DNA of 64,000 bases from Onchidella celtica. Lineage: Eukaryota > Mollusca > Gastropoda > Systellommatophora > Onchidiidae. Positions 14,256 through 27,092 of this stretch are shown piece after piece. Numbering within the stretch: the first letter of the stretch is position 1; each line of letters starts with the position of its first letter. Location of the stretch: contig OZ007571.1 of NCBI GenBank assembly GCA_963931925.1, forward strand, positions 9,363,944-9,427,943, read 5' to 3'. The position numbers and the translations under genes are program-made. Under the pieces are notes generated by a model that was given only the letters and a program-made list of their open reading frames with translations, did not search any database and was not told where the DNA came from.

Positions 14256-16868
14256 ATGGGGAAGAAATGCTCTGTGGTAGGGCGTACTACAAATTACAAA
14301 TCAAGTAGTTTAAAGGAAAACGTACCTGTTTATTCATTTCCTTCGGACAAGGATAAATGTCGAGAGTGGGTGATATGTCTACCAAACAAGTTAGCCGTGG
14401 AAAATGTCACAGGAAACATGAGAGTATGTGCGCTGCATTGGCCAAAAGATATTCCGCTGACTAGAGCTTCAAGAAGCAGACATTTAATTCCAGCTGTACC
14501 TCCATCCATTTTTCCAAATGTGCCCCAATCATGTATACCCACCTCCAGCCAAACTACTCCACGTCCAACAAGGAAGGCCACACAGACCGCTCGAGCAATT
14601 GATGTCGATCAGATGGGTGACTTTCTTGACCAGGACACCATTAAATTAGAGAATTATCAAGACAAGTTTCTTGACAAGCTACAGTGTCATGGTTTTGCAG
14701 CCATGTCTATGAATGTAAGTTCTTCTACCTATGTTTTCTTAAGCCAAGATAGAAAAGGACCAATACCAAACCATTCCATATACTCCAGAGCAGTGGAGGA
14801 TTCGGGAGCTATGAGATTCGAGTTTGAAGCCTACTCTAATGTAAGAAGGTTGAGCCACCCCTTTTTAAGAAGTGTTCAGTTCTGGAGTCAGCTTGACGAA
14901 CTTATCCGCTTTGTTATGGCGAGCACAGTGGATGAATCCGACAAGAAATTAAAGTTCGTTAATAGCTCCATAGACCTCCTAAACACTCCTAAAAACAGTT
15001 GCCTTCACCATCATCAAGACCTTCTGCGGGCTTTCACATGGGTGTCCCAGACAAGATCTTTGTACAATCAACTTAGAACTTGGATTCACTTGCCATCTTT
15101 GTCCACATTGAGTAAAATTTCTGCAGCAGCAAAGAGCAAAAGTGACGAGCGACTGTTTACAGCTGTCTTTTCAACAGTTTCTGAGCGCTGCAGATTCTGT
15201 ATTATTATTGTAGATGAAGTTTATGTGAAAGCTTCCATTACATATCGGGGTGGTTCCATCTTCGGTTATGCTGTGGATACCCCAGGAAAGATAGCTACAA
15301 CACTTCTGTGCATCATGGTCAAGTGTTTCTTTGGAGGGCCAACGTTTGTAGCAAAGATTCTGCCATGTCATGCTCTAACTGCTGACTTCCAATTCAAACA
15401 AGTTTGTCAGCTGATTGATCTTTTGGAAAGCAGCGGTGCCAAGGTCGTAGCAGTAATTAACGACAACAACAGAGTAAATCAGTCGTTTTTCAACAAGTTC
15501 AAGAAAGGCAAACCAGATGCTCCATGGATAGCTGAGTCACCTATTGACGGAAGCAGGCCCCTATTTCTTATTTTCGACCCTGTCCATCTCCTAAAAAATT
15601 TGAGGAACAACTGGTCACTGAAAAGACCAAAACCATCAATATGCCAGTGGCTACAGAATCATCACCCTTCATATCAGCGACCTGGACACACCTAGAAGAG
15701 CTGTTTGACCAAGAAATCAACACCATGGTTAAGCTCTCCCAGCTCACAAAAGCTTCCGTTTGGCCTTCAAGCATCGATAAACAGAAAGTTTCCCTGGCTT
15801 TGAATGTCTTCTCAGAAAAGACCAGCGCTGCCCTGGAGACATCGTCTTGTTCAAACCCTGGTTAGAAAGAAACGTCTATATTCATTGACCATGTTGTCCG
15901 TTTGTGGAAAGTCTTCAATACCAAGACACCTGTTGAGAACATCCGCTTTCGAGACACCGATCGGTCTCCCGTGGAGCTCACAGAATCAGGTCAACGCCAA
16001 CTGGACTATTTACAATTCTGGGCTGTCTGCGCAAAAAAGATGCAACCAGATAGCCAGAGAGTCAAATCCCTGACTAGAGACACTGCCAGCGCCCTCCACT
16101 GGACCTGCATGTGCCTTATTGATCTGTGCAAGTACCTGCCGACGACTACAACTGGACTTCAGCATCAGGATGTAGCTGTTGGATTTTTTCAACAAGACGA
16201 CCTTGAGCACCATTTTGCCCATTTTAGGATGTCGGCTGGGTGCAATTACTATATTACTGCTGAAGATGTCGCACACACGCACGCCATGGACAGGGCAAAA
16301 CTTATGCTGCAAACTGAACCTGAAATGAATTACAGCATTAGTCAGCATGCCTGTCAACACTGTGAAAGGCCCCTGTCCGACCTAGAGCTCATTGTTCTAG
16401 ATGACCTGCCAGATTCAGTAGACAAGATTTCAAGGGAGGAGAAGATGTCCCTTTTCTTCATAGGTGGCTATGTAGCATCCAAGCACACTGACCTTAAAGG
16501 TGAGATCGAGTCTCCAGTCACAGAAATTTCTGAATTCACAGACATTTTGAACAGGGGAAGATTGAGCTATCCGTCCATGGAGTTATTCTAGCTGTTGGTT
16601 TATGCCTATTGTTTTTTTACATCAACATCCAAAGAGCAAACGTGTCGTAGAAGGCTCATGTCCATCGTGAAGGACTTCCCTGCCCTCTTCCATCTAGAGC
16701 TGGACTTGAACAACACTGCTCTGTCAAGGATATTGAATATCTTCATGAAACGTTTCTGCCTCTCAGCTCAGCACAACATGAGATTGCCACTCAGGACAAA
16801 AACAGAAGAAAGGTGGCAAAGCTCACCTCATCCCATTAAGATCTTTCTTTATCATTTGGCTTGGAGTG
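14256..16868 (+). pseudogene. Decayed THAP/P-element-type DNA transposase (THAP9-like)
   Basis: The first frame (14256-15695) begins with a THAP-like DNA-binding domain. The zinc ligands C5, C58 and H61 are visible, but the expected second cysteine is Arg10 (CGT, one transition from TGT). It continues with an RNase-H-like P-element transposase core: the DEVYVK motif (D320), D403, and the FDPVHLLKNLRNN motif (D441). The coding sequence then shifts frame at about 15612-15640 and continues in another frame to 16868, interrupted by stops at 15863-15865 and 16589-16591. The 3' end is cut by the solo LTR inserted at 16869. P-type transposases normally cut and paste DNA and use GTP as cofactor; this copy is not functional. 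Terminal inverted repeats were not found. It could be a decayed host THAP9-type gene rather than a transposon copy, but the family is clear. Confidence 0.85.
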
Positions 16869-17895
16869 TGTCACGAGTGGAGTGAGCGAGATTCAAAGGA
16901 TTACGGGGGTATGGAATTGTGAGATTAGCTCACGGGATAGTGAAGTAGACAGTTAATTTGGAAGCGTGCAAGACGTGAGTAAAGTGGAGGCGATGAGGTA
17001 AAACTTGTGTAGTGAAAAGTCACTGCAAGTTAAGAAGTCCAAGAGGACAGACGTGAAAGAGAGCAGTCGGGAGTTATAGTGTATTCCAGTGAGGACTGGT
17101 AGGTTGAATTATAAGGATTGATAATTGTGGTGATAGATCTACTATATTCTGATGATGACAATGATGTAAATAAGTTATATGCGAGGAGTGTGCAAGTCAT
17201 TTGTTACTGTGTAAATAGATGTGAACGATGAGCGAGATATGTATGTTAGGAGCAGGGATTCCTAGCCTAGTCGGAGTGCTGTGTAATACTGTGGGGGTAT
17301 GCTACAGTAGAGAGGTGCAGCTGTATGGTGGGTGGACTGTGGAATGTTATGTGTACGCTTGATGGTTTGTAGTGAGTGGTGAAGTGGATAGTAGGTACAT
17401 AGTATTATAGAGATGTGATGTTATTCTTTATAGGTGCCAGGGACAGGCCAGCATAAGTGAGGTGCATAGGTTGGGCAGTGAGGCCACCCGCAGGCCAGCA
17501 TAAGTGAGGTGCATGGGTTGGGCAGTGAGGCCACCCGCAGGACAGTGAGGGCACATTATCCGTGGCAGTCTGGCCACATTCAGGGAATGTATATTAAGAT
17601 ATTGATGTGAGGTTGAGCACGGGCAGTGAGACGTCGTGCTACAAGGCAGTGCAGCCAGTGATGTATTGTTAGGCTGAGGCCAACTATAGTATTGTAAAGG
17701 AGTGATTATCCTAGAGAGGACGAGAAGAAGAATGAATGCTTAAGGGAACGAGTGAGATGTTGTACTTATTGGATTGTCATTATTAATGTTGTAATAAATG
17801 TGTGAGCCTGTTTGATTGTTTTGTTAATTGTTATACTTGTCTGTTCGTGACTGTTACTGTCAAATAGTACATCTCCCAATCTGGGATTTGTTACA
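16869..17895 (+). mobile_element. Solo LTR, copy 1 (TGTCAC family)
   Basis: The 1,027-bp element begins TGTCACGAGTGGAGTG and ends GGGATTTGTTACA, so it has TG...CA termini. It is flanked by the 5-bp duplication gagtg (16864-16868 and 17896-17900). It matches 50498-51683 from end to end with indels. An AATAAA lies at 17793-17798, about 100 bp before the 3' end, which sets the orientation as plus. There is no internal retroelement sequence, so this is the product of LTR-LTR recombination. It interrupts the P-type transposase relic. Confidence 0.9.
17444..17537 (+). repeat. 47-bp tandem duplication inside the solo LTR
   Basis: Two near-identical 47-bp units start with caggccagcataagtgaggt. The related LTR at 50498 lacks this exact duplication, so it arose in this copy or its subfamily. 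Confidence 0.85.
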
Positions 17896-17936
17896 GAGTG
17901 TTTGTTGCAACTGCTTTTTGGGTGAGTCAAGTAACT

Positions 17937-17963
17937 CTTTCTCTCTCTCTTCTCTTCTCTCTT

Positions 17964-18029
<66 letters not shown>

Positions 18030-18060
18030 TCTCTCTCTCTCTCTCTCCCTCTCTCTCCCC
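17937..18060. repeat. CT dinucleotide microsatellite
   Basis: A pure to slightly interrupted (CT)n run. It gives spurious Ser/Leu and Arg/Glu open frames. Confidence 0.95.
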
Positions 18061-20277
18061 CCATACAAAACTCATACATGCATTATTTTTATTATCAATA
18101 TCAGTTCAAGAAGATTTTCCATAATTTGCGACTGCCCATAGATCGATCTAAATCTAGGTCTAGTTATGCCAAGTTTTTTTTTTTCTCTATAATTCTAAGG
18201 GTTCTTGAGGAGAAATAATATTTGCTGAGAAGGGTGGGGGGGGGGGGGAGTGCACCTGTCACAAATGATCATGGCTATACTATTACACATTCTTTTAGTT
18301 TGACAAGGGGGAATCAGTCAACTCCAGTCTCTCTCTGCACCGCGATCGGCCCCCTACTCGGCTGACCTACTTTCGGTTACTAGGCCCGGTAGTGTGTGCG
18401 TCCCGATCTCTGCCAAACGCCCGCGCTACGACTTCTGACATTACAACCCCCGATAGCGACACATTTCAGTCGGCAACAATAAAATATATATATATGTACT
18501 TATATAATGAATAGTAATGAAGAGGGTAAAACAACAGAAAAACGAAACCAGTGATAAGGTTGCCACGAGCATTTTCTGTTCCAGGTTCAACGACCGACCT
18601 TGAAGGCACGTGCAGTGGAGAATGTGGGGCACCCCAGAAGGTTACACGAGGGAAAAGGGAGACAACTCAGCCGAGCGAGGAGACAACCCTGTGACTGCAG
18701 CCAAGGCCGTCTGCTCGGCGGATAACTTCATCAAATCGATAGTGCCACAGCACAAACGTTAATAATGAATCGTTGAGAGAGAAAAGAATAAGAATAAAGT
18801 AAAAGTCAGTTTGCATCTGGAATTGGTTTATTATGTAATCACAGTTCCTCTTCTGGACCCAGAACTAACAATAGCATTGAAATTTATGGAGGTCTTGTGA
18901 AAACAATACGTGCAGAATACTGAAACCATTACTTCTAAATCATGTGCGCGGTGTCCAGCTGTCAGAAGTCTGCCGCAGTATACTACATGGTTATTCTACA
19001 GTTCTGACCTTCACGTGATTTCCAAGCTCACTTCATTTGTACATGGATAAGGTACTGCTGAACTTTTTACTTCGAAGTGAGATCTTGAAGATATAAGCAC
19101 CATACACTGTTTTATCATTGCTATGAATGTCAGAGTGCAGCTTTTTGCAGCGTCTTCCAACCACATCTTAGAACTGAGTCTTTTGTATCTACATTTGGTC
19201 CGCCCAACGAATTGTTCTAGCTTAGTGAAGAAATTCTAACACAGACTTTGATGAAAAGAAAACACGATTGTAATTTGGCATTATTTTACATCTTTCATCT
19301 TCTTCGGTATCCAAAGGACTCTGAGTTTGACACCACTTGAAAGATAAACCTACTGCACATTTAAATAGCTCATTCTTAAATTATTATTTTTGCGAACTGC
19401 GATCAGTCTATGTAGCTGAATTATGTTGAGTATCGGGTTTCACGGAGATCTTTGGCTTGTGGTTTCCAAAACGTGTACATTTTCCCCCACTCATGGGGTA
19501 AGTTCACTCATGTATAAGCAAGTCTCAAAACTGAACGGACCCTTTGACCAACAAAGCAAACGAACGATACACTGTTCTGTTTTTGTTTTTTTAGAGTTAC
19601 TATCTGGTTTGCATTTAACTTTTTTTTTTCAGTCTGAAAGTTGACTTTAGCAGATTCTGATGTACCTTGTAAGTAACGTGCAGAAAATGTTGGCTGCTCA
19701 AGTCGAAATTGATAAAAATGAGAGCCATTTCAGAAAACTTGGGAGTTGTCACATGCAGAATTAGGTCAGCTTATGCTCTCATTAATACATGTACTTGTTT
19801 GCCCGAAAGAACAAAAAGCCAGCCGATGGCATATTTTGGAGTTTATCGATTGTCTAGAACAAAGAGCATGTTTCATTAATGATTGCTTGGCATGCTACAG
19901 TGAGTGAGGTATTCCTGGTACGTCGCCTCCGCTCACTCCCTCATTATGGAAGAACTGTCTAGTGTTGAATCTGTAAAACAATCAGCTGAGAATCATCAAT
20001 GCCATCTGCCCGTCTGATACATTACATTCGCCTGGATCTTGAAGGCATTAGGTTTTACAAGTACAAGTCTCCCGAAAGGTCACAGTCTGAGTGCATTTCC
20101 AATTTTCTTTTATAATAAATATAATTTCCATTATTCCTGCAATAAAACACCAGAGATACTCAAGTGACACAACCACGGGCTTACAGAACTTTCGTATGTT
20201 TAATGATTGATTCTAGAGAATAACCAACCGGCCTACCTCTTATGTACATGCGTGTGAGTCATTTCTTTGACGAGGCT
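18061..20277. other. Intergenic, nothing recognised
   Basis: Poly-G run near 18237-18249 and a short AT repeat near 18484. A GC-richer patch at 18335-18450 may be a repeat fragment but was not identified. Confidence 0.4.
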
Positions 20278-20380
20278 TTGCTACATCCAGTTTTTTCTTT
20301 TTGCCATAGTTTTTACTTTGCTTCAAAGCCTTGCTGCGACCCACACAGATTTTCTGTGGTTTTCATAATATTGTGAGTGT
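20278..20380 (+). repeat. Dispersed non-autonomous repeat (copy 2)
   Basis: Starts ttgctacatccagttttttc and contains cttgctgcgacccacacag followed by ttctgtggttttca. It shares these blocks with 13735-13845 and 38350-38440, and the 5' block with 22097-22145. A GT-rich tract follows to about 20430. Confidence 0.5.
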
Positions 20381-23300
20381 GTATGTATGTGCGTGCGTAC
20401 GTGAGTGTGTGTCTGTATGTGTGTATATACCCCTTGACTGTTAGAGGTTTTAAAGTTATTGCTGTGTTTGTTCTTTGCAATGCACAAAGGCCTAGTTTTA
20501 AACGTTATGAAAACACCAAAATCTAGCAAAGGACAAGAATGCTGCTATATTACGTCAAAACACGGTACCGGTATACTCAAACCTAAATCAAACTTTCATG
20601 TTTCAACATTTTATTTGACGAAAGTGCTATCTTTCTCTCTGAATTATAAGAAATATTTAATAATAGTTTCCTTGGGTAGTAACGAAACGGGAAATAAGGA
20701 AAGAATAAAACAGTGCGCAACAAGAATGTCGCTTTTACATATCCGGTAAAATTTTGTGTTTAGCACATACGGTCTTTCTCCAAAGCACAGGATAAAGTAG
20801 CCAGATGTTCTAAATCACAGATGCAATTAAAGCAAGAGGATCTGGGGACTTGGGGGCGGAAGAGGATGGGAGGATGGAGGAGTTGCACAGCATTGGGGGC
20901 ATTCTTGTGATCAATACTATTTAAAACCATCCCATTTCCCAGTTGTTGGGGTTTTTTTTGTGTGTTTCTTTTCAGTGCTGCAGAAGAGGCCGTGACGTTA
21001 GCTAATATCCCTTTCTTCCGTAATTAATTTCACTTCAGTGCTTGTCCACGAGGCCAGAGTTCTGTTTCTGTCAACGAGTGGTGGTTTTGTTTCAAATAGC
21101 CAGTGGGATAAGAACAAAACAAAATAGATGGAAAAAAATTCAGAATATCTGACAGATGATAAGTCCAGGCAAATGCAAAAAATAAAGCAAAGCTTTTGTT
21201 TTTCAAGATGTTTTTCTAACTGAGATAACAGACAGAAATAAATCTGGGCAGACAATCTTTTCGTTTTTATCTTATTCTGGACCCTTCCAAAAGTCTCATT
21301 CACACAAACCTGCACACAGCTCCATTATACAGGCATACACACGCACAAATGGGGTCATAAATTGTCCCCGTTCATTTGCATTAATAGTTTCTTTTATATC
21401 TGTTCCTTGGCGGAATGAGCTTTTAGAAGCCAAAAACGACAACTGTAAACGTGACATTATTATGGTAATTTCACTATCTCTTTTTGCGAGATAGTCTCCC
21501 CTTTCCTTTTGGACATTCGTCCATCAACCGGGCATACAGAATGATATGGCGCGGTATAGTTGAGCCGCCCATAGAATAAGTTAAAGAAATCATTAAGACA
21601 CAAAGGGAGAGGAAAAATGAAGGGGGGAAAAAACAAAACAGGATTGTCTAGTCTCCCTTTTCAGCGGTCCAGACATACGTCATACCTTTACTTCCTTCTA
21701 ATCAGTGCTCATAGGTTTTCTCCGTTTCTTTAGATGGGGGGTTCTCAATCTAAGAATTATGTGAGTGCGAGTGACCGTTGATGGAAAAATCAACTGAAAC
21801 CTACTCTTTATTTGCGAGCGTAATTTTCCATGTGAGATATGAAGCACTAGACTTTGGCACCATATCGTGACGGGTGGGCTGTGTTTTGAGAATCCAGGTC
21901 TGGAACCTGCAGTCGATGAATATCCACATTTGTGAAAATTTTACGATTTCTATATTTGTTTAATTTTCTTTTCATGCTGTTACATTTTTTGTTGTTGTTG
22001 TTTTGACTGCTTGAGGTCCATTGACCGAAAGTTCGATTTGTCTCTCCTCTTACTGTACGTTTTAGTGTGTCGTTTATGTATTATTTCTTACGCTAGGTTT
22101 TGCTACATACAACTTTTTCTGTTTGCCACATTTTCACTTTACAAAGAGTTTGCTACGGTCAGTTTAGGAAAATTTTGATCACTTCGATTTCCTGCAAATC
22201 TACATTGCTCATCATTTTAATTTGTCAAGATGGTGGCAGAGCAAATCCGATGCCCTGATTAGTTGGAATATTACTTAGGGATTAGGGTCAGATTTGGCTT
22301 AAAGTGACGGTTGAGATTAGATTTCGGGTTACAGATTTGGACATTTCTACCTGCTGTTTAATTTCAATAGAGAGCATCTTATTAATTTTCTGTTTTTTTT
22401 CCTTGGCTAGAATAATTTTGGGGAGTTACAATAGTTTAGCCGGCGTCAAATTGGACTTGCGGTTTCCCATTTTCTATTAAGACCAAAACAAGTCCGGGCA
22501 ATTTGATAGTGTTGCTGATCTAAAAGTTGAGAACCGCTGCTTTAAACGACTCAGAAATCCGCTTCTTTCCTTTAGTTAGTTGTCCGGCGTGTGGAGGCGG
22601 CGCCTTGGAGGACACATCAATAATATTGACTGTCTAGACTGGCCTCAAGCCGAGCATCTCCTTTCTATCCTTTCAAATGAAACCGGATTATCGATTGTAA
22701 ACGTGAGTCCAAAATAAACTGGACCTGAAGAAGTCTGATACCACCCAGGACTGAACAAACCAAATCCATTTCTCATCTCCCATGTTCATACTCAGTACAG
22801 GGCATGTTGACTTGTTATTTTACTGATGGGCAGCAGACAAATTATAGCATTATTTACTTATCATTATTTGATATTTCCTGTTTATTGTCTCGGCCTAAAA
22901 TTGGCCCATATGGCTGTATGTTTGTTTTGTAATGCAGTCGTGTCTTTCTAAGCTTTGTTAGTTTTCATCAGTTCAACACTGATTCGATCTTGCCATCTTG
23001 AGTTTGCGAAAAGGATTTCACAGTTAAAGCTTTGTGTAAGTCTCCAACCTTGATTCATCGCGTACTCAGCTGCTGACAGACGTAAGCCTATGGTGACGAT
23101 CTGGTATCTGTAAATATAAAGGAATAGTAGACACTGTAGATTTTACTTTCCATGGTCTTTGTCCAGCATTTTTGAGGTAAGCCCTATCGGTCGTCATGCA
23201 ATGGCCTCCCGCAATTTCAACTTACATGAAGTCATGAATACATGATTGTAATTTAAAGCCTGTGAGATGCCCGAGTACTGTGACAGCCAGGATACACATC

Positions 23301-24692
23301 CATTTTATTGCTGTCTTCTGACCTCATGAAAATTGATATGTATAGCATTATTCAATTCGTTGTCGCGATTTTGAGTACAATAATTTGAAACTCCGGAATT
23401 GTGAAAGGTTTTGAAGTCAATTGAAACAAACTCACATGATAACAAGAAAAATGATTGGACTGAATTATTTTCGCACTCGAACACAAACACGATCTATTTA
23501 AACTGTTCTTTTACGGAAATTAGCTGGAACATGGTCCATAGGTTTTCAGATCATCAGACCGTAAATAAACGTAAATAAAAAATGGCAGGTATGAATCTCA
23601 GCATCCCTGCAGCCACCCCATTGCATATATTGCATATTCATGGAGCAGTCTAGACTCTAGACGAACAAGCACACAAATAGTTATTTCTGTGGGCCTGTAT
23701 TCACAATCATAGTCGTCAAAGATCTGCACCAAGTGAAGACTACTTGAGGAGAAAAAATAACTGGTACTGACGAAATTTGAATGTATGTCATTGTTGGGAA
23801 AAACTATCCAGACGAAAACCACTTGTAATGGTAATGCTGCATTGCCTGTTGGATCAATTTTAAAGTAAAGTCTGTGATTTTCAGAGTAATATTTTCAGTT
23901 TCATACATGTTCAGCTACCCTAGAAGTACGGTTTTATTGTCTGTAGATTTGAACCTTACAATAAAGTATTACAAACTTGCCACTGTCTGAACAATAACTT
24001 GTCCAGTGAAGGAATCAAAATAATAGAAATGGTCGAGAAGCTGGACTGAACAAACAAGGCTATTAATGGATACCCTTCGTCTATTCGCTGTTACATTTTT
24101 TGCCTTTTCGAAGTCACTCTTTTAGACTCGTATACATACATTCACGTTTACCTTCAGCAGTTTCAACTTATTTCATCCTTAGGCGAATTTGTATCATGAC
24201 GTCGTATATTCAACAATGGAGACCAAACATAAAAACTGCGGTTTTCTAAGTAGCATATTTTTCATTTAAACTTATCGAGTGAATGGAAGCCATGACCATA
24301 AGATTTGCTTTGGTGTTCCTTCGGTTTACAAGATGAATTTACCTGAAATTTAAAAGGTGACAAATGGGCAAAAATTGATAATCATGACAGCGATGGCAAA
24401 ATAAAACACAGATAACGGATTTGAATCTAGATACGTTCATGATGAAATCAAAGCGACTACAACAACAACAAGACACTCTAACCTGATTCAGCAACATGAA
24501 AAACACCACTGTAAAAGACATAGCATACTTATGAAATCGGTGCCAATGAATATGAGAAGAAAAAATGAACGGCTGTTACACAGAAACGATTTAAGGTATA
24601 ATTTAAGCTTAGAATGACCCGGGGGCTGCAGGAGTTTTGACTTTGGAAGAATGGACACAAAGTTCAAGCTATAATACATGTAATAGCCTATT
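20381..24692. other. Intergenic, nothing recognised
   Basis: A weak copy of the dispersed repeat (ttttgctacatacaactttttctg) lies at about 22097-22145. Otherwise only short unconserved frames are present. Confidence 0.4.
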
Positions 24693-25106
24693 ATTATATG
24701 GGATGGGTTAAAGGCAAGACTTACTGTGCTTTACAAAGACAAGCAATTACGTGTGTCAGGCATTATATGGGATGGGTTAAAGGCAAGACTTACTGTGCTT
24801 TACAAAGACAAGCAATTACATGTGTCAGGCATTATATGGGATGGGTTAAAGGCAAGACTTACTGTGCTTTACAAAGACAAGCAATTACGTGTGTCAGGCA
24901 TTATATGGGATGGGTTAAAGGCAAGACTTACTGTGCTTTACAAAGACAAGCAATTACATGTGTCAGGCATTATATGGGATGGGTTAAAGGCAAGACTTAC
25001 TGTGCTTTACAAAGACAAGCAATTACGTGTGTCAGGCATTATATGGGATGGGTTAAAGGCAAGACTTACTGTGCTTTACAAAGACAAGCAATTACGTGTG
25101 TCAGGC
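24693..25106. repeat. Six tandem copies of a 69-bp minisatellite unit
   Basis: Six contiguous direct copies of a 69-bp unit, nearly identical to one another. The visible difference is one G/A site in the tacgtgtg/tacatgtg segment, which reads G, A, G, A, G, G across the six copies. Because 69 is a multiple of three, two frames stay open through the array (about 150 codons each). Nothing else suggests translation. There are no spacers, so it is not a CRISPR-like array. Confidence 0.95.
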
Positions 25107-25169
25107 ATTATTTTATCTTACAAAATAAATATATTCCGGATAAAGTGGAAGATTAGTGTCTGACCACCT

Positions 25170-25265
25170 GGGTTTACTAAATATGATGGCCATGCTGGTA
25201 GAGCGATCGCCCGGCAAGTATAGATCATGGGTTCGCCTCCCGAGTGCGTCGTGCCATTTTTTTTC
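25170..25265 (+). repeat. tRNA-like SINE head
   Basis: The segment has an A-box-like ctggtagagcg and a B-box-like gggttcgcctccc about 35 bp later, then a T-rich run. The spacing fits a tRNA-derived pol III promoter, but the acceptor arms do not pair convincingly, so a SINE is more likely than a functional tRNA gene. Confidence 0.55.
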
Positions 25266-27037
25266 TTTGTGTACATTTTTTAATTATACATCTACATGTA
25301 CACCATTCTAGTTCTGCTTCTCCTTCTCCCCTCGATTACTCTAAATCGTATTTTAGATTATTTCAGCGAGATTTGCTTATAATTACTGTATTATGCCATG
25401 TCTGCATACTCTTTCAACTTTGAAAAATTGAGAGTGCTGGAATCAGCTTCCTGGTTGAGTCCCTGTCTATAATCTGTCCAGTTTCGTTGAAACGTGACAG
25501 TGAAGTTTAGGTGTGCAGACTGATATGCAGGAAAGATCTGGAAACATGACGAAACACATGACAGGCATTGAACCAACCATAAAAAAATAAAATAAAAACA
25601 CAAACATTTTAATTTGACCTCCCAGTTAACTATTGCCTTTGATACATTTATATACCCCCTATATCTTTTTAAATATAATTTTTTACAATGAGGGACATAC
25701 ATACACACTAACACACACACTGACACACACATACACAGAGAATCGTCTTGACATCGGTACGGTCCCCTGGGCAGATTCTTTTGTAATGCACGGGATTTTC
25801 TTCCCCGTTTCAAAAACCAATGTAGATTTGCATGCATGTGCCCCTCCCTACCCTGAGCAACTGCCCAATATGTGCCCATGCGTTAAGACGGCTCTGCACA
25901 TACGCATATAGAAATCAAACTTGAAATCTGAGAAGATGAGCCGGTTCCCTCCCTAACATGAACCGAAAAAAAAAGGGGGGTGCGAGGAGGAGGGGGTGGG
26001 GTGGGTGGGGTGGGGGGGGGGAGACATTGTATAAAACACGCCACTAAGATTCTAGGAAGACAAAGGTACACCAAGCTCCTCCACGTGTGCCAGACCGCAA
26101 AGGTCAGATCCCTGGAGACAAGATATTTTACAGTCGCTATGACCTTTGAGGCTGTTACGCCTGGGCCCCGAAACAGCCTGGGGATGAATGCGGAGGTGGG
26201 AGTCTGGGGGGGGGGGGGGTGGAAGCAGTTAGTGCAAAGAAGTCGAAAGGACAATAGGACAATGGGTAAGTGGGGCAAGAAACAGCCACAGCTGTGTTAT
26301 AAGACAGATGCAAAGGTATGCTCGTAAGACTAAGAGACATTTGGTAATGAACGGGGTGGTGGGCCGGAGGCAATGGGGCAGGTTTGCGTTCAAAGGGAAG
26401 TAACCATAAAAATCATCAAGAAACTGGAACAGAACAATTTGATTCAAAGTACATGTACTGAAGTAGACAAGCTCAACCGAGCTCATTCCACAAAACTGAT
26501 AAGAAAGAAAAGTAACTAACCATCTTGAAGAAACTTCTGGCAACTTAACGAACAAAATAAATACATGTAAATATATACATAGATAAATAAAAACCACTAT
26601 ATATGTAATGGTAATCTGGGAGAATGCATTAAACGTATGAATCGAATGTCGGAAAAAACTGGAGCAAAAAGAAAAAAAATTCAGTTTAACCCAGGCTTTT
26701 AAAAAAATTATTATTATGAGAAAGAGAATATAATAAATAAAAACGCCAATGCATCTAACTCGCCCCTGTGCGGACATACACTCCATAGAGTCGCGTTTTT
26801 TGAGTCGTCCCCCCCCCCCCCCCTCCTCAGTTTGCCACTTGATTTTTAATTCCCATGACATGAAGACAACTGCCCCGTTTTCTATATTGCAACTATTCAT
26901 ATTACTGTTCTCCATCAACAGCTGGGTTGTTTTTACGCTGACGACCTTCAGTGTCATAATTTAAGAAGTAGGTCTGGTGCACAGACTAAAAATTAACCAG
27001 ACTGGAAACACGAGCTTCGGGCTGTGTCGTTTTTTAC
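25266..27037. other. Intergenic, low complexity in part
   Basis: Contains a CA repeat at about 25703-25738, G-rich runs at 25976-26020 and 26203-26220, and a poly-C run at about 26809-26823. The longer minus-strand open frames here are of low complexity, and none was recognised. Confidence 0.4.
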
Positions 27038-27092
27038 GGAATTTCCCGAGCGGCGGCCGTATAACCAACATGGCCGCCGCTCGGGAAATTCC
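27038..27092. repeat. Perfect 21-bp hairpin with 13-nt loop
   Basis: The arm at 27038-27058 (ggaatttcccgagcggcggc plus c) is the exact reverse complement of 27072-27092. The loop is 27059-27071. The stem is GC-rich in its inner half. It may be a microhairpin left by a DNA transposon or a small structured RNA. No family was assigned. Confidence 0.9.

Noticed and set aside
16869..17895. Regulatory or non-coding RNA gene at the end of the transposase relic
   Set aside because: The TG...CA ends, 5-bp duplication and second copy at 50498 show that it is a solo LTR.
17766..18218. Ser/Leu-rich and Arg/Glu-rich open frames
   Set aside because: Products of the CT microsatellite on its two strands.
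24693..25106. CRISPR-like array
   Set aside because: The units are contiguous direct repeats without spacers, and the sequence is eukaryotic.
24698..25163. Two overlapping open frames of about 150 codons that look like repeat proteins
   Set aside because: Both come from the 69-bp tandem array, whose unit is a multiple of three. No start context, domain or codon signal supports translation.
25170..25265. Functional tRNA gene
   Set aside because: A- and B-box-like motifs are present, but the acceptor and anticodon stems do not pair convincingly; a SINE is more likely.
25883..26957. Minus-strand open frames of 131 and 242 codons
   Set aside because: Pro-rich and hydrophobic segments derive from poly-G/C and AT-rich tracts. 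No domain or splice structure supports them.
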